Shown in pieces: positions 45,165 to 54,231 of a stretch of 64,000 bases of DNA. Under the pieces are notes generated by a model, which did not search any database, was not told the origin of the DNA, and saw nothing but the letters and a program-made list of their open reading frames with translations. The stretch is from the NCBI RefSeq assembly GCF_014644495.1, contig NZ_BMKU01000004.1, positions 1,026 through 65,025 of the forward strand, in the 5' to 3' direction. The position numbers and the translations under genes are program-made. Origin of the DNA: Pseudarthrobacter polychromogenes. Its GTDB lineage: Bacteria; Actinomycetota; Actinomycetes; Actinomycetales; Micrococcaceae. The number at the start of each line of letters is the position of its first letter. Positions within the stretch are counted from its first letter, which is position 1.

Positions 45165-46418
45165 ATGACCATCACCACCGAAAACGCCACCACTGTCGCC
45201 GAACTCGAGCGCACCAAGATCCTCAAGAACGGCGAGAAGGTAAGCCTCACGTTCTCCGACACCGAGTTCGAGCGCCGCCTGGCCGGCCTGCGCCGCATCA
45301 TGGCGGAGAAGGACCTGGACGCCGTGGTCCTCACCAGCTACCACTCCATCAAGTACTACTCCGATTTCCTCTTCACCACCTTCGGCCGCTCTTACGGCAT
45401 GGTGGTCACCAAGGAAGACACCGTCACCGTCACCGCCAATATCGACGCCGGAATGCCTTGGCGCCGCAGCTACGGCGACAACATCGTCTACACGGACTGG
45501 CGCCGCGACAACTACATCTTCGCCATCCAGGAAGTCCTGCGGACCCGCGGCATCAACCCGCGCCGCCTCGGCGTCGAGGACGACTCGCTGCCGCTGGACA
45601 ACCGCAACAAGATCCAGGCAGCCTTCCCGTCCGCCACCCTGGTGGACGTGGCCCAGGCAGCCATGCGCCAGCGCATGATCAAGTCCGCCGAGGAAATCGA
45701 GGTCATCAAGCATGGCGCCCGCATCGGCGACCTGGGCGGCGAAGCCATCCGCAACGCCATCACCGCCGGGATCACCGAGTACGAGGTCGCGCTGATCGGC
45801 ACCGAGGCCATGGTCCACGAAATCGCCAGGACCTTCCCCGACTCCGAAATCCGCGACACCTGGGTGTGGTTCCAGTCCGGCATCAACACCGACGGCGCCC
45901 ACAACTGGGCCACCACCCGCAAGATCCAGGAACACGACATCCTGTCCCTGAACTGCTTCCCCATGACCTCCGGCTACTACACAGCCCTTGAGCGCACCCT
46001 GTTCTACGGCGAACCGGATGCCCGTTCACTGGAGCTGTGGAACATCAACGTGGAAGTCCACAAGCGCGGCCTGGAACTCATCAAGCCCGGCGCCGTCTGC
46101 AAGGACATCGCCGCCGAGCTCAACGAGATCTACGTGGGCTACGGGCTCCTGGCCAACCGCACCTTCGGCTACGGGCACTCCTTCGGCGTCCTGAGCCACT
46201 ACTACGGCCGTGAAGCCGGACTCGAGCTCCGCGAGGACATCGACACGGTGCTGGAACCGGGCATGGTGGTCTCCATGGAACCGATGATCACCGTCCTCGA
46301 GGGCCAGCCGGGTGCCGGCGGCTACCGTGAGCACGACATCCTGGTGGTGGGCGAGGACGGCGCGGAGAACATCACCAAGTTCCCGTTCGGACCCGAGTAC
46401 AACATCATCAGCGCATAA
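45165..46418 (+). CDS. Creatinase (creatine amidinohydrolase)
   Basis: Hydrolyses creatine to sarcosine and urea. The 417-residue protein has the creatinase/aminopeptidase P pita-bread fold. From memory it is very close to Pseudomonas creatinase: FTSYHNINYYSDFL-like VLTSYHSIKYYSDFLF, NIDAGMPWRR, IVYTDWRRDNY, FQSGINTDGAHN with catalytic His246, LNCFPMTSGYYTALERTLF with Glu276, and FGYGHSFGVLSHYYGREAGLELRED (split). Metal ligands of true M24 peptidases are not conserved. Sarcosine then feeds the sox operon at the other end of the window. No creatininase or urease is present here. Confidence 0.94.
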   Translation: MTITTENATTVAELERTKILKNGEKVSLTFSDTEFERRLAGLRRIMAEKDLDAVVLTSYHSIKYYSDFLFTTFGRSYGMVVTKEDTVTVTANIDAGMPWRRSYGDNIVYTDWRRDNYIFAIQEVLRTRGINPRRLGVEDDSLPLDNRNKIQAAFPSATLVDVAQAAMRQRMIKSAEEIEVIKHGARIGDLGGEAIRNAITAGITEYEVALIGTEAMVHEIARTFPDSEIRDTWVWFQSGINTDGAHNWATTRKIQEHDILSLNCFPMTSGYYTALERTLFYGEPDARSLELWNINVEVHKRGLELIKPGAVCKDIAAELNEIYVGYGLLANRTFGYGHSFGVLSHYYGREAGLELREDIDTVLEPGMVVSMEPMITVLEGQPGAGGYREHDILVVGEDGAENITKFPFGPEYNIISA

Positions 46419-46452
46419 CGCCCCAACGGGCTACCCCAGGCCCAACGAACAC

Positions 46453-46488
46453 CCGGAAGCGGCGTCATCCCCATGGCGCCGCTTCCGG
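46453..46488 (+). terminator. Hairpin between creatinase and IclR genes
   Basis: CCGGAAGCGGCG (46453-46464) pairs perfectly with CGCCGCTTCCGG (46477-46488) over a 12-nt loop, 34 bp past the creatinase stop. It lacks a U-run but probably reduces read-through into the regulator gene. Confidence 0.65.
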
Positions 46489-46502
46489 CCCTCCCTTAGG
46501 GA

Positions 46503-47348
46503 ATGATGGGTAACACCATGAGTGCAACAGAACCCGAGACCACAGGCAACGGCGACAGCAAGGGCGCTTCCGTCATCGTCAACGCGATTGCGGTCCTCCG
46601 GACTTTCTCGGCGGACGAGCCCCTGCTTGGCGTCACCGAGATCGCCAACCGCGTGGGGCTGCACAAGAGCACGGTCTCACGGATCCTGGCCACCTTCGAG
46701 CAGGAGCACCTGGTGGAGCGGGACGCCGAAACGCGGCGGTTCCGGCTCGGGCTGGGGCTGATTGCCGTGGCCGGGCCGCTCCTCGCCGAGCTTGAGGAGC
46801 GCCGCGTTGCCTATCCCGTACTCCGCGAACTCTCGGAGCAGACCGGCGAAACAAGCGCACTGATGGTGTGGAGCGGCGATGAATCCATCTGCGTGGAGCA
46901 GATTGCCAGCCACCACCAGATTAAGCACACCACCCCGCTGGGGGCACGGTACAACGACGCCCTCAGCGCCTCGGTGCAGGTCTTCCTGGCTCGCGAACCT
47001 GAACCCCGGGTCCGGTCCCTGCTCAGCAGCGGGGCCATCAGCTACCCGGGCCTGGACGACTCCAGCCTGGACGCCTACCTGGTCCGGCTCAAAGACGACA
47101 TCCGGCGCGGCTGGGCCGTCAACTACGGCGAAACCTCCATCGATGAAGTGGGACTGGCAGCACCCGTCTTCGACCACCGGGGCGAGGTGGTGGCCGCCGT
47201 CCTGATCCCCGCACCCCGGTTCCGGGTATCCCAGGACAGGCTGCAGGCCTTGGGGGAGGCCTGCGCCGCCGCCGCAGCGAAGGTGAGCGCCCGGCTGGGC
47301 GGAGGGTCCCGGCGGGCCGGCCCGGGAGCGGCAAAAGACACAAAGTGA
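46503..47348 (+). CDS. IclR family regulator of creatine catabolism
   Basis: A 281-residue regulator with an N-terminal winged helix (SVIVNAIAVLRTFSADEPLLGVTEIANRVGLHKSTVSRIL, split at about 24-62) and an IclR effector domain (IKHTTPLGARYNDALSASVQ, RGWAVNYGETSIDEVGLAAPV). The C-terminus is Gly/Arg/Ala-rich. The start is uncertain: ATG 46503, 46506 and 46518 (MSATEPE) are all in frame and AGGGA lies very close to the first two. It follows the creatinase gene; the inverted repeat at 43710-43737 is its likely operator. Confidence 0.88.
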   Translation: MMGNTMSATEPETTGNGDSKGASVIVNAIAVLRTFSADEPLLGVTEIANRVGLHKSTVSRILATFEQEHLVERDAETRRFRLGLGLIAVAGPLLAELEERRVAYPVLRELSEQTGETSALMVWSGDESICVEQIASHHQIKHTTPLGARYNDALSASVQVFLAREPEPRVRSLLSSGAISYPGLDDSSLDAYLVRLKDDIRRGWAVNYGETSIDEVGLAAPVFDHRGEVVAAVLIPAPRFRVSQDRLQALGEACAAAAAKVSARLGGGSRRAGPGAAKDTK

Positions 47349-47403
47349 ATCCGGGCCTGCCTGTACCGAGTTTCCAGCGCATCCGGAGAGCAAGGCTGAT
47401 CCG

Positions 47404-48270
47404 TCAGGCACGTTCTACCGGGAGCCACAATTCGCAGCTTGCTGTGCTGAAGTCGGCGCTGCGATCCAGGACTGCCACCATCGAGGGGCCAGGGCGCAGC
47501 CGCCACGGGTTCGACGGGAACCAGTCGGTGGCTGTGGATGCCCACGTGGACTGCAGAACCGCGGGGTACGCCCCTTCTGCGCGGAACACCGCCCAGGTGC
47601 CTGCGGGGACTTCGATCACGTCGAGCTCCCCAGGCGCCGGCGTCGTGGGGGTGACGGCGACGCCATGGAGGTAGGTTAGCTCGCTGCCTTCCGCGTAGTC
47701 CGGGTCGACGTCGGCGCTCACCTGGAGCAGGCCCTCGGGCTCGGTGTTGCCCAGTGCTTTGAGCCGGGCGTGCTCTGCCCCCGGCAGTGAGGCGATGTGC
47801 GCTTGGATGTGCGGGTTCGGGCCGTGGTGGATAAGTGGCACACGGGCCGAACGGCCGATGAGCCGGAATGCCGGCCGATCTGCGATGCGAGTGTCCATCG
47901 GGGTGTTCCCTTCTACGGTCAGGCGGAACCTGAGCTGGGGTTGCGTGCGAAGGGGCCCGCCGTCCCGGCGCGCGTCGCTGGGTCCGGCGCCGTGCACTGA
48001 CCGGAATGCCCGGCTGAAAGCCTCGGTAGAGCCGTAGCCATACCGCACCGCGATTGCCAGCAGCTCGCCGCCTTCGAGAACGTCCGTTGCCGCCACCGTC
48101 ATGCGGCGCCGGCGGACGTACTCGGAGAGCGGCATGCCGGCCAGTGATGAGAACATGCGGCGGAGGTGGTACTCCGTCATGCCGAGACTGACCGCCAGGT
48201 CGTCAACGTCGATCTCCTCAGTGAGGTGACCGTCGATGTAATCGACGAGTTGGTTGAGCGCTGAGATCAC
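47404..48270 (-). CDS. AraC family regulator with GyrI-like ligand-binding domain
   Basis: A 288-residue protein. The AraC DNA-binding domain is N-terminal (about 1-105: DYIDGHLTEEIDVDDLAVSLGMTEYHLRRMFSSL split, AIAVRYGYGSTEAFSRAFRSVHGAGPSDAR split), and the C-terminal half is a GyrI-like effector-binding domain (about 130-285: FRLIGRSARVPL, GELDVIEVPAGTWAVFRAEG, CELWLPV). This layout is known from Rob/SoxS-like and drug- or ligand-responsive regulators. I start at GTG 48270 (VISALNQL) because AAGGGGGAA lies upstream; the frame opens at 48309. No obvious target is adjacent. Confidence 0.85.
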   Translation of the reverse strand: MISALNQLVDYIDGHLTEEIDVDDLAVSLGMTEYHLRRMFSSLAGMPLSEYVRRRRMTVAATDVLEGGELLAIAVRYGYGSTEAFSRAFRSVHGAGPSDARRDGGPLRTQPQLRFRLTVEGNTPMDTRIADRPAFRLIGRSARVPLIHHGPNPHIQAHIASLPGAEHARLKALGNTEPEGLLQVSADVDPDYAEGSELTYLHGVAVTPTTPAPGELDVIEVPAGTWAVFRAEGAYPAVLQSTWASTATDWFPSNPWRLRPGPSMVAVLDRSADFSTASCELWLPVERA

Positions 48271-48415
48271 GGTTCCCCCTTCACCTACAAGCCTGCGCGC
48301 ATGTGTCACCCCGCACCCTACTATCGCGGTTCGATTCGATCGCGCTCACCGCGGGAGCGCCTTAAACCGGTCCCAGCAGGGTTTTCCGGCGCATCCCGCA
48401 ACGTAGACTGGCAGG

Positions 48416-49234
48416 ATGCGGTTGGTAGCAAGCGATATAGACGGAACGATCCTCGGCCACGATGGCAAAATCAGCGACCGCACCGTCCGGGCCTTCCACG
48501 CCTGCCGGGATGCCGGCGTCCAACTCGTTTTCGTCACCGGACGCCCGCCGCGCTGGCTGCACCCCCTGCAGGACCAGCTGGGCCACACCGGAACCGTCAT
48601 CTGCTCCAACGGAGCCGTGGTCTGGGACCTTGAGGCCGAAAAGCTGGTCTCCGCCCGGACGCTGACCCTCGACGCTGTCCTGGAAGTACGCCGCGTCATC
48701 AAACGGCTGCGTCCCGCCGCGATGTTCGCCGCCGAAACGCTCGGGGGGTTCCACCTTGAACCCGGCTTCATCGAAAACGGCTCCAGTGAGCTGCTTTCCG
48801 AATTCACGCCGGCGCCGCTGGCCGAAACGCTGGTAACGGACGACGCCGTGGTGAAGTTCCTGGCCATCGTCCGCGAAGGCACTGCCGACGACTTCCTCGC
48901 CGAGGTGGCCCCCGCCGTCGAACATCTCGCCTCCGTCACGCATTCCTCGCCGGGGGTGTCGATGCTCGAGCTCGCCCTGCCCGGGGTCAACAAAGCCGTC
49001 ACCCTGGCCGAATACGCCGCCGCCCTGGGCATCGGCGCCGAGGACGTGGTGGCATTCGGGGATATGCCCAACGACATCGAGATGCTCCGCTGGGCCGGGC
49101 ACGGCTACGCCATGGCCAGCGGGCACCCGGAAGCGATCCGCGCGGCCGGGCAGCAGGCACCACATTTTGACGACGACGGCGTGGCCCAGGTTTTGGAGTC
49201 CCGGCTGGCCTCGCTGGGCGTACAGATTTCCTGA
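48416..49234 (+). CDS. HAD superfamily (Cof type) hydrolase
   Basis: A 272-residue phosphatase of the Cof/IIB HAD group. Motif I is DIDGTIL (residues 7-13), motif II FVTGRPPRW near 40, and motif IV GDMPNDIEMLRWAG near 220. Cof members act on sugar phosphates, flavin or PLP phosphates; the substrate is unknown. TAGACT lies exactly 6 nt before the ATG, so the transcript is probably leaderless. Confidence 0.88.
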   Translation: MRLVASDIDGTILGHDGKISDRTVRAFHACRDAGVQLVFVTGRPPRWLHPLQDQLGHTGTVICSNGAVVWDLEAEKLVSARTLTLDAVLEVRRVIKRLRPAAMFAAETLGGFHLEPGFIENGSSELLSEFTPAPLAETLVTDDAVVKFLAIVREGTADDFLAEVAPAVEHLASVTHSSPGVSMLELALPGVNKAVTLAEYAAALGIGAEDVVAFGDMPNDIEMLRWAGHGYAMASGHPEAIRAAGQQAPHFDDDGVAQVLESRLASLGVQIS

Positions 49235-49388
49235 TTCCCGGCGCCGGATGTCCTCCCCGGCCCGCTGTGGACGCAGCGCCGTTTTCACAGCTGGCGCTCA
49301 CCTTGCGTTCATCTTCGCTCCCTAACGTTGGCGATGGAGGGCCCAACCCCTCCATTCCGGCTCCGGGTAACAGGCTCAAGGGGTAGCA

Positions 49389-49655
49389 ATGGCAAGAAAA
49401 GTGAAGCTTGGAACCGCCGACGCGCCTCCGCGCCAGGCAACGCCCGCACCGCACTGGAAAAAGCTCACGCCGGGCGACCGTGTCCGCGTGCTCCTCGCCC
49501 CGGGATTCGAAGCCGGAGGCCTGGTTGACGCAGTCACTGCCGACCACTCCGCGGTGTGGATCGATTTCGACGGCGGACGCGGCCGGACGCTGCTGCACTG
49601 CAGCGACGGCGTGGACATCGTGCTCCAGGAAGACGCCGTTGCGTACAAGGGCTGA
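49389..49655 (+). CDS. Small conserved-type hypothetical protein
   Basis: An 88-residue protein that I do not recognise. AAGGGG lies 7 bp upstream of the ATG, and the codon use has the strong third-position GC of the region. The N-terminus is basic (MARKVKLG); the rest resembles a small SH3-like barrel (KLTPGDRVRVLLAPGFEAGGLVDAV split, SAVWIDFDGGRGRTLLH). It stands alone, 154 bp after the HAD gene and 43 bp before the phosphodiesterase. Confidence 0.7.
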   Translation: MARKVKLGTADAPPRQATPAPHWKKLTPGDRVRVLLAPGFEAGGLVDAVTADHSAVWIDFDGGRGRTLLHCSDGVDIVLQEDAVAYKG

Positions 49656-49698
49656 CGCTGCCTGACCGGGGCCGGCGCTCCGGGAGTACGCTCGCAGT

Positions 49699-50502
49699 GT
49701 GACACTCCCGTTCTTCGACCATGCCGCCGCGGACGGGTCCCCGATGCCCATCGCGATGGCGCATCGCGGCTTTTCCCGGGACGGCCTGGAAAACTCCATG
49801 GCCGCGTTTCGCGCCGCCGTCGACCTCGGCTACCGCTACCTTGAGACCGACGTCCACACCACAGCCGACGGCGTGGTGCTCCTCTTCCACGATGAAACGC
49901 TGGACCGGGTGACCGACGGCAGCGGCCGGGTGTCCGAGCTCCCCGCCCATGCGGTGGCCAAGGCGCGGATCGGCGGGCGTGAGCCTATCCCGCGGTGGGA
50001 CGAGCTGCTTGCGGAGTTGCCCGGGGTCCGGCTCAACGTGGACGTCAAGGACTGGAACTCGGTCCGCAGTATCGCAGCGGGAATCGAAGAGCACCAGGTG
50101 CACCACAGGGTACTGCTGACCAGTTTCTCGGACCGCCGGCGGCGGGCGGTGCTGAAGTTGCTGAGCCAGCCCGTGGCGGCGTCGGCCGGTGTTGTGTCGG
50201 TGGGTTTGTTCACTGTGCTGGGCCGCCTGCTCCCCGGTCCGGTCTTCAGGTGGAGCATGCGCTGGAACCTTCGCGGAGTCCACGCGCTGCAGGTTCCGGT
50301 GCGCTATGGCAGGGTGCGCGTGGTGACGCCGGGCTTTGTCCGGCGCGCGCACTCCCTGGGCCTCGTGGTGCATGTCTGGACCATCAACGACCCGGACGAG
50401 ATGCGCCAGCTCCTGGAGTTGGGCGTGGGCGGGCTGGTCACGGACCGCGCGGACCTGCTCCGCGAGGTGCTGCGTGAGCGCGGGGAATGGCCGCACGGCT
50501 GA
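49699..50502 (+). CDS. Glycerophosphodiester phosphodiesterase
   Basis: A 267-residue GDPD family enzyme hydrolysing glycerophosphodiesters from lipid turnover to glycerol 3-phosphate and an alcohol. Motifs are PIAMAHRGFSRDGLENSMAAFRAAVDLGYRYLETDVHTTADGV (split; AHRG His/Arg, ENS and ETDVH), LFHDETLDRVTDG, and VHVWTINDPDEM near the C-terminus. There is no signal peptide, so it acts in the cytoplasm. The GTG start is preceded by TACGCT at exactly 6 nt, a leaderless pattern. Confidence 0.92.
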   Translation: MTLPFFDHAAADGSPMPIAMAHRGFSRDGLENSMAAFRAAVDLGYRYLETDVHTTADGVVLLFHDETLDRVTDGSGRVSELPAHAVAKARIGGREPIPRWDELLAELPGVRLNVDVKDWNSVRSIAAGIEEHQVHHRVLLTSFSDRRRRAVLKLLSQPVAASAGVVSVGLFTVLGRLLPGPVFRWSMRWNLRGVHALQVPVRYGRVRVVTPGFVRRAHSLGLVVHVWTINDPDEMRQLLELGVGGLVTDRADLLREVLRERGEWPHG

Positions 50503-50539
50503 CTGTGCCGGCGGCTGCTCCCCGGATCCCGGGCGGCTC

Positions 50540-50968
50540 CTAGCCGCGGCCCGTGCTGGTGGACGGGTCCTGGTCGCCTTCGGAAGGGTCGGCCCGCAAC
50601 TCGTCCGGGTTGGACTCCGGAAGGCCGCCTGGCCCGGGGAAACCGCGTTGGGACGCAGGCGATCCATCCGCCGGTGCGGACGCGTCGCCAGCCAGCCCGC
50701 CGTCGTCGTCCGCCTCGTCCGATTCCAGGTCCCCGCCAAAGGGGGATTCCGAGGCAGGGCCCGGAGCTGCCTCGGTTGCGGGGCCCGGGGCTTTTTGCTT
50801 CTCCGCCTCCATGGCATTGGAGCCCTCACTGATGGAGGAGTGGACTTCCACGTCGTCGTTCGGGTCGGTGGGCTCAGGAACATGCGCTGCCTCTGTGGGT
50901 TTTGTTGTCCCCGCCAGATCCTCCATGGCGTTTTCTGCTGCCTTGCCGATGCTGTCGCCGATACCCAT
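50540..50968 (-). CDS. Acidic, mostly disordered protein with CsbD-like N-terminus
   Basis: A 142-residue protein. The first 25 residues (MGIGDSIGKAAENAMEDLAG) form an amphipathic helix like the start of CsbD-family stress proteins; the remainder is rich in Asp, Glu, Pro, Gly and Ser (VEVHSSISEGSN, ESDEADDDGGLAGDAS) and should be disordered. AAGGAGCAG precedes the ATG. It is divergent from another disordered small protein (51109-51375). The role is unknown; stress or desiccation protection is a guess from composition. Confidence 0.7.
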   Translation of the reverse strand: MGIGDSIGKAAENAMEDLAGTTKPTEAAHVPEPTDPNDDVEVHSSISEGSNAMEAEKQKAPGPATEAAPGPASESPFGGDLESDEADDDGGLAGDASAPADGSPASQRGFPGPGGLPESNPDELRADPSEGDQDPSTSTGRG

Positions 50969-51039
50969 GTGACTGCTCCTTCCGACCTCGCGTGCCGGGC
51001 ACCCCAGCGGATGCCCGGAGCATTACCCTTCCAGAATTA

Positions 51040-51051
51040 TCAGCATGCTTA
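51040..51051. promoter_or_regulatory. TAAG-N4-CTTA-like site between two small stress-type genes
   Basis: TCAGCATGCTTA lies in the 140-bp gap between the divergent small proteins. Similar 12-bp sites occur at 57013-57024 and 60485-60496, each upstream of a small protein or SDR gene. One arm position departs from the TAAG/CTTA form. Confidence 0.35.
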
Positions 51052-51108
51052 CAATTAGTCCAGAGCCGGGGCAAGGAACCGCGGCCGGGCAGGAAGGACG
51101 CAAGCACC

Positions 51109-51375
51109 ATGAGCAGCTACCATCCCGAAAATGATCCGGCGAACCCGGACCAGCCGGGCAAGACCCCGCCCGCCGACGCCGGGGAAGGCGCTGGCCAGCC
51201 CGCTGCCGGCCAGCCGGGCGACGCCGGGCAAGGTGCGAAAGACTCTGCCGGCTCGTCGAATCCGGATCCCGCCGAAGGCAACATCACGGGGCTGGAACCG
51301 GGCGGTGGAGTGCCTCCGGGCGAGACGCCGCCTGCGGAAGACCAGATGAGCGGCGACCAGGGCCACAGCGAATAG
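51109..51375 (+). CDS. Small Gly/Pro/Asp-rich disordered protein
   Basis: An 88-residue hydrophilic protein (MSSYHPENDPANPDQPGK..., AGQPAAGQPGDAGQGAKDS). There are almost no hydrophobic residues. AGGAAGG precedes the ATG at 51109; the same frame extends upstream to 50902 without a credible start. Composition is similar to the 119-residue protein at 61556-61915, suggesting a group of disordered stress proteins. Function unknown. Confidence 0.68.
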   Translation: MSSYHPENDPANPDQPGKTPPADAGEGAGQPAAGQPGDAGQGAKDSAGSSNPDPAEGNITGLEPGGGVPPGETPPAEDQMSGDQGHSE

Positions 51376-51438
51376 CACCCTTGGGCGGGCGGTCCTTCGG
51401 ATGTTGTCCGGAGGGCCCCGGCCCCGCCGCCGGCCGGG

Positions 51439-52500
51439 TCAGTGCTGTTCGCTGGCGACCTGAGACTCCCCGGCCTGCTCCCGTACGGCAAGGTGGCGGT
51501 TGAGCCCGTCCACGTCCAGGCGGCCGTTCCAGCCGGCCCAGTCCTTGGGCCGGACAGAGGGCCGGCCCAGCAGGTAGCCCTGCCCGGCGCTGATTCCGAG
51601 TTCGGTCAGGACCTTGAGTTCGCCTACAGTCTCGACGCCCTCAGCCACCAGCGTGGTGCCGATCTGTTCCGCGAAATCCACCAGGCAGGCGGCCAGGGCG
51701 CGCTGGATGCCGTCCTTGTCCACATCGCCGATCACATTCCGGCCCAGCTTCAGGAAGTCCGGCCGCAGGTGCACCATCCGGCTCAGCGCTCCCGCCCCGG
51801 AGTGGGTGTCGTCCACAGCGATCCTCAGTCCCCTGTCCCGCAGCGGATTGATGGCGGAAATGAACTGCGGGTACTCCTCATCCTTGACGGTCTCCGTCAT
51901 TTCGAGCACCACGCGGTTGATGGGGAGATCAATGTGATCGAACAATTCAGGCAGCCGGGGGTCCAGGCAGGAGGCGGGCGAAATGTTGAGGGACACGAAC
52001 AGGTTTCCGGGAAGCGACTTCGCCGCAGCGGCGGCAGATCCCAGGGCGGCAAATTCCAGGTTCGCGCCCAAACCGACGGCGGCGGCCTCGGCAAACCACA
52101 GTTCCGCGGCAGCTCCGTCATCGCTGACGAAGCGGGACAATGCCTCGACTCCCACCACGCTCTTTTCCTCCAGCCCGTAGATTGGCTGGAAGGCGGTCAT
52201 CAGCATCTGGTTTTCGAGCAGCGCGCTGATGCGCGACATGCTGCGGATCGCGTCGATTTGCTCCGCCACTTTCGGCGGGACTGCGGGGGTAAGCCGCATT
52301 TCCCGGGCGCTCTCCAGCGTTTCCACGGTATTGGCGTCACTGCGCCGCGTATCCAGGAGATACTCGAGCAGCGCCCGTTCCGGCACTCCCGGATTCTCAT
52401 CCAGGCTGTTGCTCAGCCGCTGCCGGACAGCCGCTCCGGACGGATCCGTATCTGCCAGTACAGCGGCAATAATTCCCCATGCCTGTATTCGAACCGACAT
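51439..52500 (-). CDS. EAL domain protein (c-di-GMP phosphodiesterase)
   Basis: A 353-residue protein with an N-terminal helical region of about 95 residues and an EAL domain from about 98 to 335. Catalytic-type residues are mostly kept: GVEALSRF, NISP, EMTETVKDEEY, KLGRN, AEGVETVGEL, GQGYLLGRP. The usual DDFGTG motif is changed to DDTHSGAG, keeping the two aspartates but altering loop 6. It is probably an active or weakly active phosphodiesterase for c-di-GMP. It lies third on the strand after a histidine kinase and a GGDEF-EAL gene. GGGGG precedes the ATG. Confidence 0.88.
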   Translation of the reverse strand: MSVRIQAWGIIAAVLADTDPSGAAVRQRLSNSLDENPGVPERALLEYLLDTRRSDANTVETLESAREMRLTPAVPPKVAEQIDAIRSMSRISALLENQMLMTAFQPIYGLEEKSVVGVEALSRFVSDDGAAAELWFAEAAAVGLGANLEFAALGSAAAAAKSLPGNLFVSLNISPASCLDPRLPELFDHIDLPINRVVLEMTETVKDEEYPQFISAINPLRDRGLRIAVDDTHSGAGALSRMVHLRPDFLKLGRNVIGDVDKDGIQRALAACLVDFAEQIGTTLVAEGVETVGELKVLTELGISAGQGYLLGRPSVRPKDWAGWNGRLDVDGLNRHLAVREQAGESQVASEQH

Positions 52501-52665
52501 TAGCTACGCCCCCAGTTGACGAAGTAATGACCCATTGGCCCCGATGTTGTTCAATTTCCAAACGCCTTTTAATTCCGGTGTCCATGCTGAAACCTGATTT
52601 TCGCGGCGACGAAAACCAGACACCGCACGATGATCGTATATCGCGGGAAACAAAAGCGCAGTACT

Positions 52666-54213
52666 TTACCCTTGCCGGGCTGCGCTTTCCGCCTGGCCCG
52701 CCAACAATTCCGGAATTTGTTCAGGCGGGACCGGCCTGCTGAAGAAATAGCCCTGTGCGCTGAGGCAGCCCAGTCCGCGCAGCAGCTCGGCCTGCTCTGC
52801 GGTTTCCACGCCTTCCCACACGGCTTCCAGCCCGCAGGCCCGGATGAGCTGCAGGACCGCTGCCACCAGTGCCGGCTGCGTGGGGTCGGTGCCCAGCCCG
52901 GTGATGAGCGACCGGTCCACCTTGACCCGGTCTACGGGCAGCCGGCGCAGATAACTGATGGACGAGTAACCGGTGCCGAAGTCATCGATCTCGATTCCCA
53001 CGCCCAGGCCCCGCAAACCGCCCAGCGAGTAGCGGTCCAGCTCGTTCCCTCTGACGATTGCCACTTCCGTGAGCTCCAGGACCACCTGTTCCGGCCTGAC
53101 GCCGGTTTCCTTCAGGACGTTCCTGACGTCCTCGATGAACTGCAGGCTCTGCAGGTCTGTGGCCGAGATATTGATCCGGACGGAGAACCGGCTGTCCACC
53201 AGCGACGCGTTGATCCAGTCGCGCAGCTGGTGCACCGCGGCCCGGAGCACCCACAGCCCCAGCTCGGAGATCAGGCCGGCCTCTTCGGCGAGGGGAATGA
53301 ACTCATCGGGCATGATGAAGCCGCGGGTCGGGTGGTTCCAGCGGACCAGGGCCTCCACGCCTTCGATCCGTCCCGTGGCGAGCTCCACCACGGGCTGGTA
53401 GTGGAGCGTGAGGCCTCCGTCCTTGAGGGTGGCACGCAGGTCCTCCACCAGCTGGCTGCGGAGCCTGCGGACCAGCAGGAGCCCGGGTTCGAAGCGGTGC
53501 AGCCGGTTCTGGCCTTCGGCCTTCGAGGCGTACATGGCGACGTCGGCTTCCATCAGCATGTCCTCGGGGGTCTTGCCGGCGCCGCCGGCGCTGAGCCCGA
53601 TGCTCGCGCCGCAGCGCACGCTGCGGCCCGGCAGCTCCACCGGCTGGCCCAGGGCCGCCAGGATGCGGTGCCCCACGATGCCTGCCTGGTCCGGGGACGC
53701 CGCAGGCAGCACGATGGCGAACTCGTCACCACCCAGGCGGGCAACGACGTCGGACTCGCGGACGGCGCTGCGGATCCTTTCGCCCACGCTCACCAGGACA
53801 TGGTCGCCGGCGGTGTGGCCCAGGCTGTCGTTGATGGATTTGAAGGCGTCCAGGTCCATCAGCAGGAGGGCCGGGCCCTCCCCGGCAGGGGTCGCGGCGT
53901 CCGGCTCCAGCGCATCCTTGAGTGCGTCGATCAGGGCGGAGCGGTTTGCCAGGCCCGTGAGCGGGTCCTGCATGGCCATCTTCTGCATTTCCAGGTGGGC
54001 TTCATGCAGGAGCTGGGTCCGCACCTGCACGCGCTGCTCAAGTTCCTCGTAAATGATCTGCAGGTCCTCGGCCAGCAGGTTGGTGCCCATGATGATCGCG
54101 TCGAGCTCGTCGCGCGCGGGGGACACCTCGATCCGGGAAGTGAGGTCGCCGGACGCCAGCCGCACAATGCCTTCCAGGAGCTGGGAGAGCCGCGGGTCGT
54201 TATCCGCAAACAT
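52666..54213 (-). CDS. GGDEF-EAL bifunctional c-di-GMP protein with soluble HAMP-like start
   Basis: A 515-residue protein. Residues about 5-60 look like a HAMP helix pair (LLEGIVRLASGDLTSRIEV, LDAIIMGTNLLAEDLQ) but no membrane segment precedes them, so the protein is cytoplasmic. The GGDEF domain (about 80-240) has an intact GGDEF (161-165) and an upstream RESD, the inhibitory-site pattern. The EAL domain (about 255-505) has GVEALVRW, NISATD, ELTEVAI, DDFGTGYSS, KVDRSLI and EGVETAEQ. Both activities look possible. It begins 18 bp after the histidine kinase stop, with AGGAA upstream, so the pair is an operon. Confidence 0.92.
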   Translation of the reverse strand: MFADNDPRLSQLLEGIVRLASGDLTSRIEVSPARDELDAIIMGTNLLAEDLQIIYEELEQRVQVRTQLLHEAHLEMQKMAMQDPLTGLANRSALIDALKDALEPDAATPAGEGPALLLMDLDAFKSINDSLGHTAGDHVLVSVGERIRSAVRESDVVARLGGDEFAIVLPAASPDQAGIVGHRILAALGQPVELPGRSVRCGASIGLSAGGAGKTPEDMLMEADVAMYASKAEGQNRLHRFEPGLLLVRRLRSQLVEDLRATLKDGGLTLHYQPVVELATGRIEGVEALVRWNHPTRGFIMPDEFIPLAEEAGLISELGLWVLRAAVHQLRDWINASLVDSRFSVRINISATDLQSLQFIEDVRNVLKETGVRPEQVVLELTEVAIVRGNELDRYSLGGLRGLGVGIEIDDFGTGYSSISYLRRLPVDRVKVDRSLITGLGTDPTQPALVAAVLQLIRACGLEAVWEGVETAEQAELLRGLGCLSAQGYFFSRPVPPEQIPELLAGQAESAARQG

Positions 54214-54231
54214 CGTGTTCCTGCATTGTGC

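Noticed and set aside
49346..49363. TGGAGGG/CCTCCA hairpin upstream of the 88-residue protein
   Set aside because: Only six pairs with a long loop; common by chance at this GC content.
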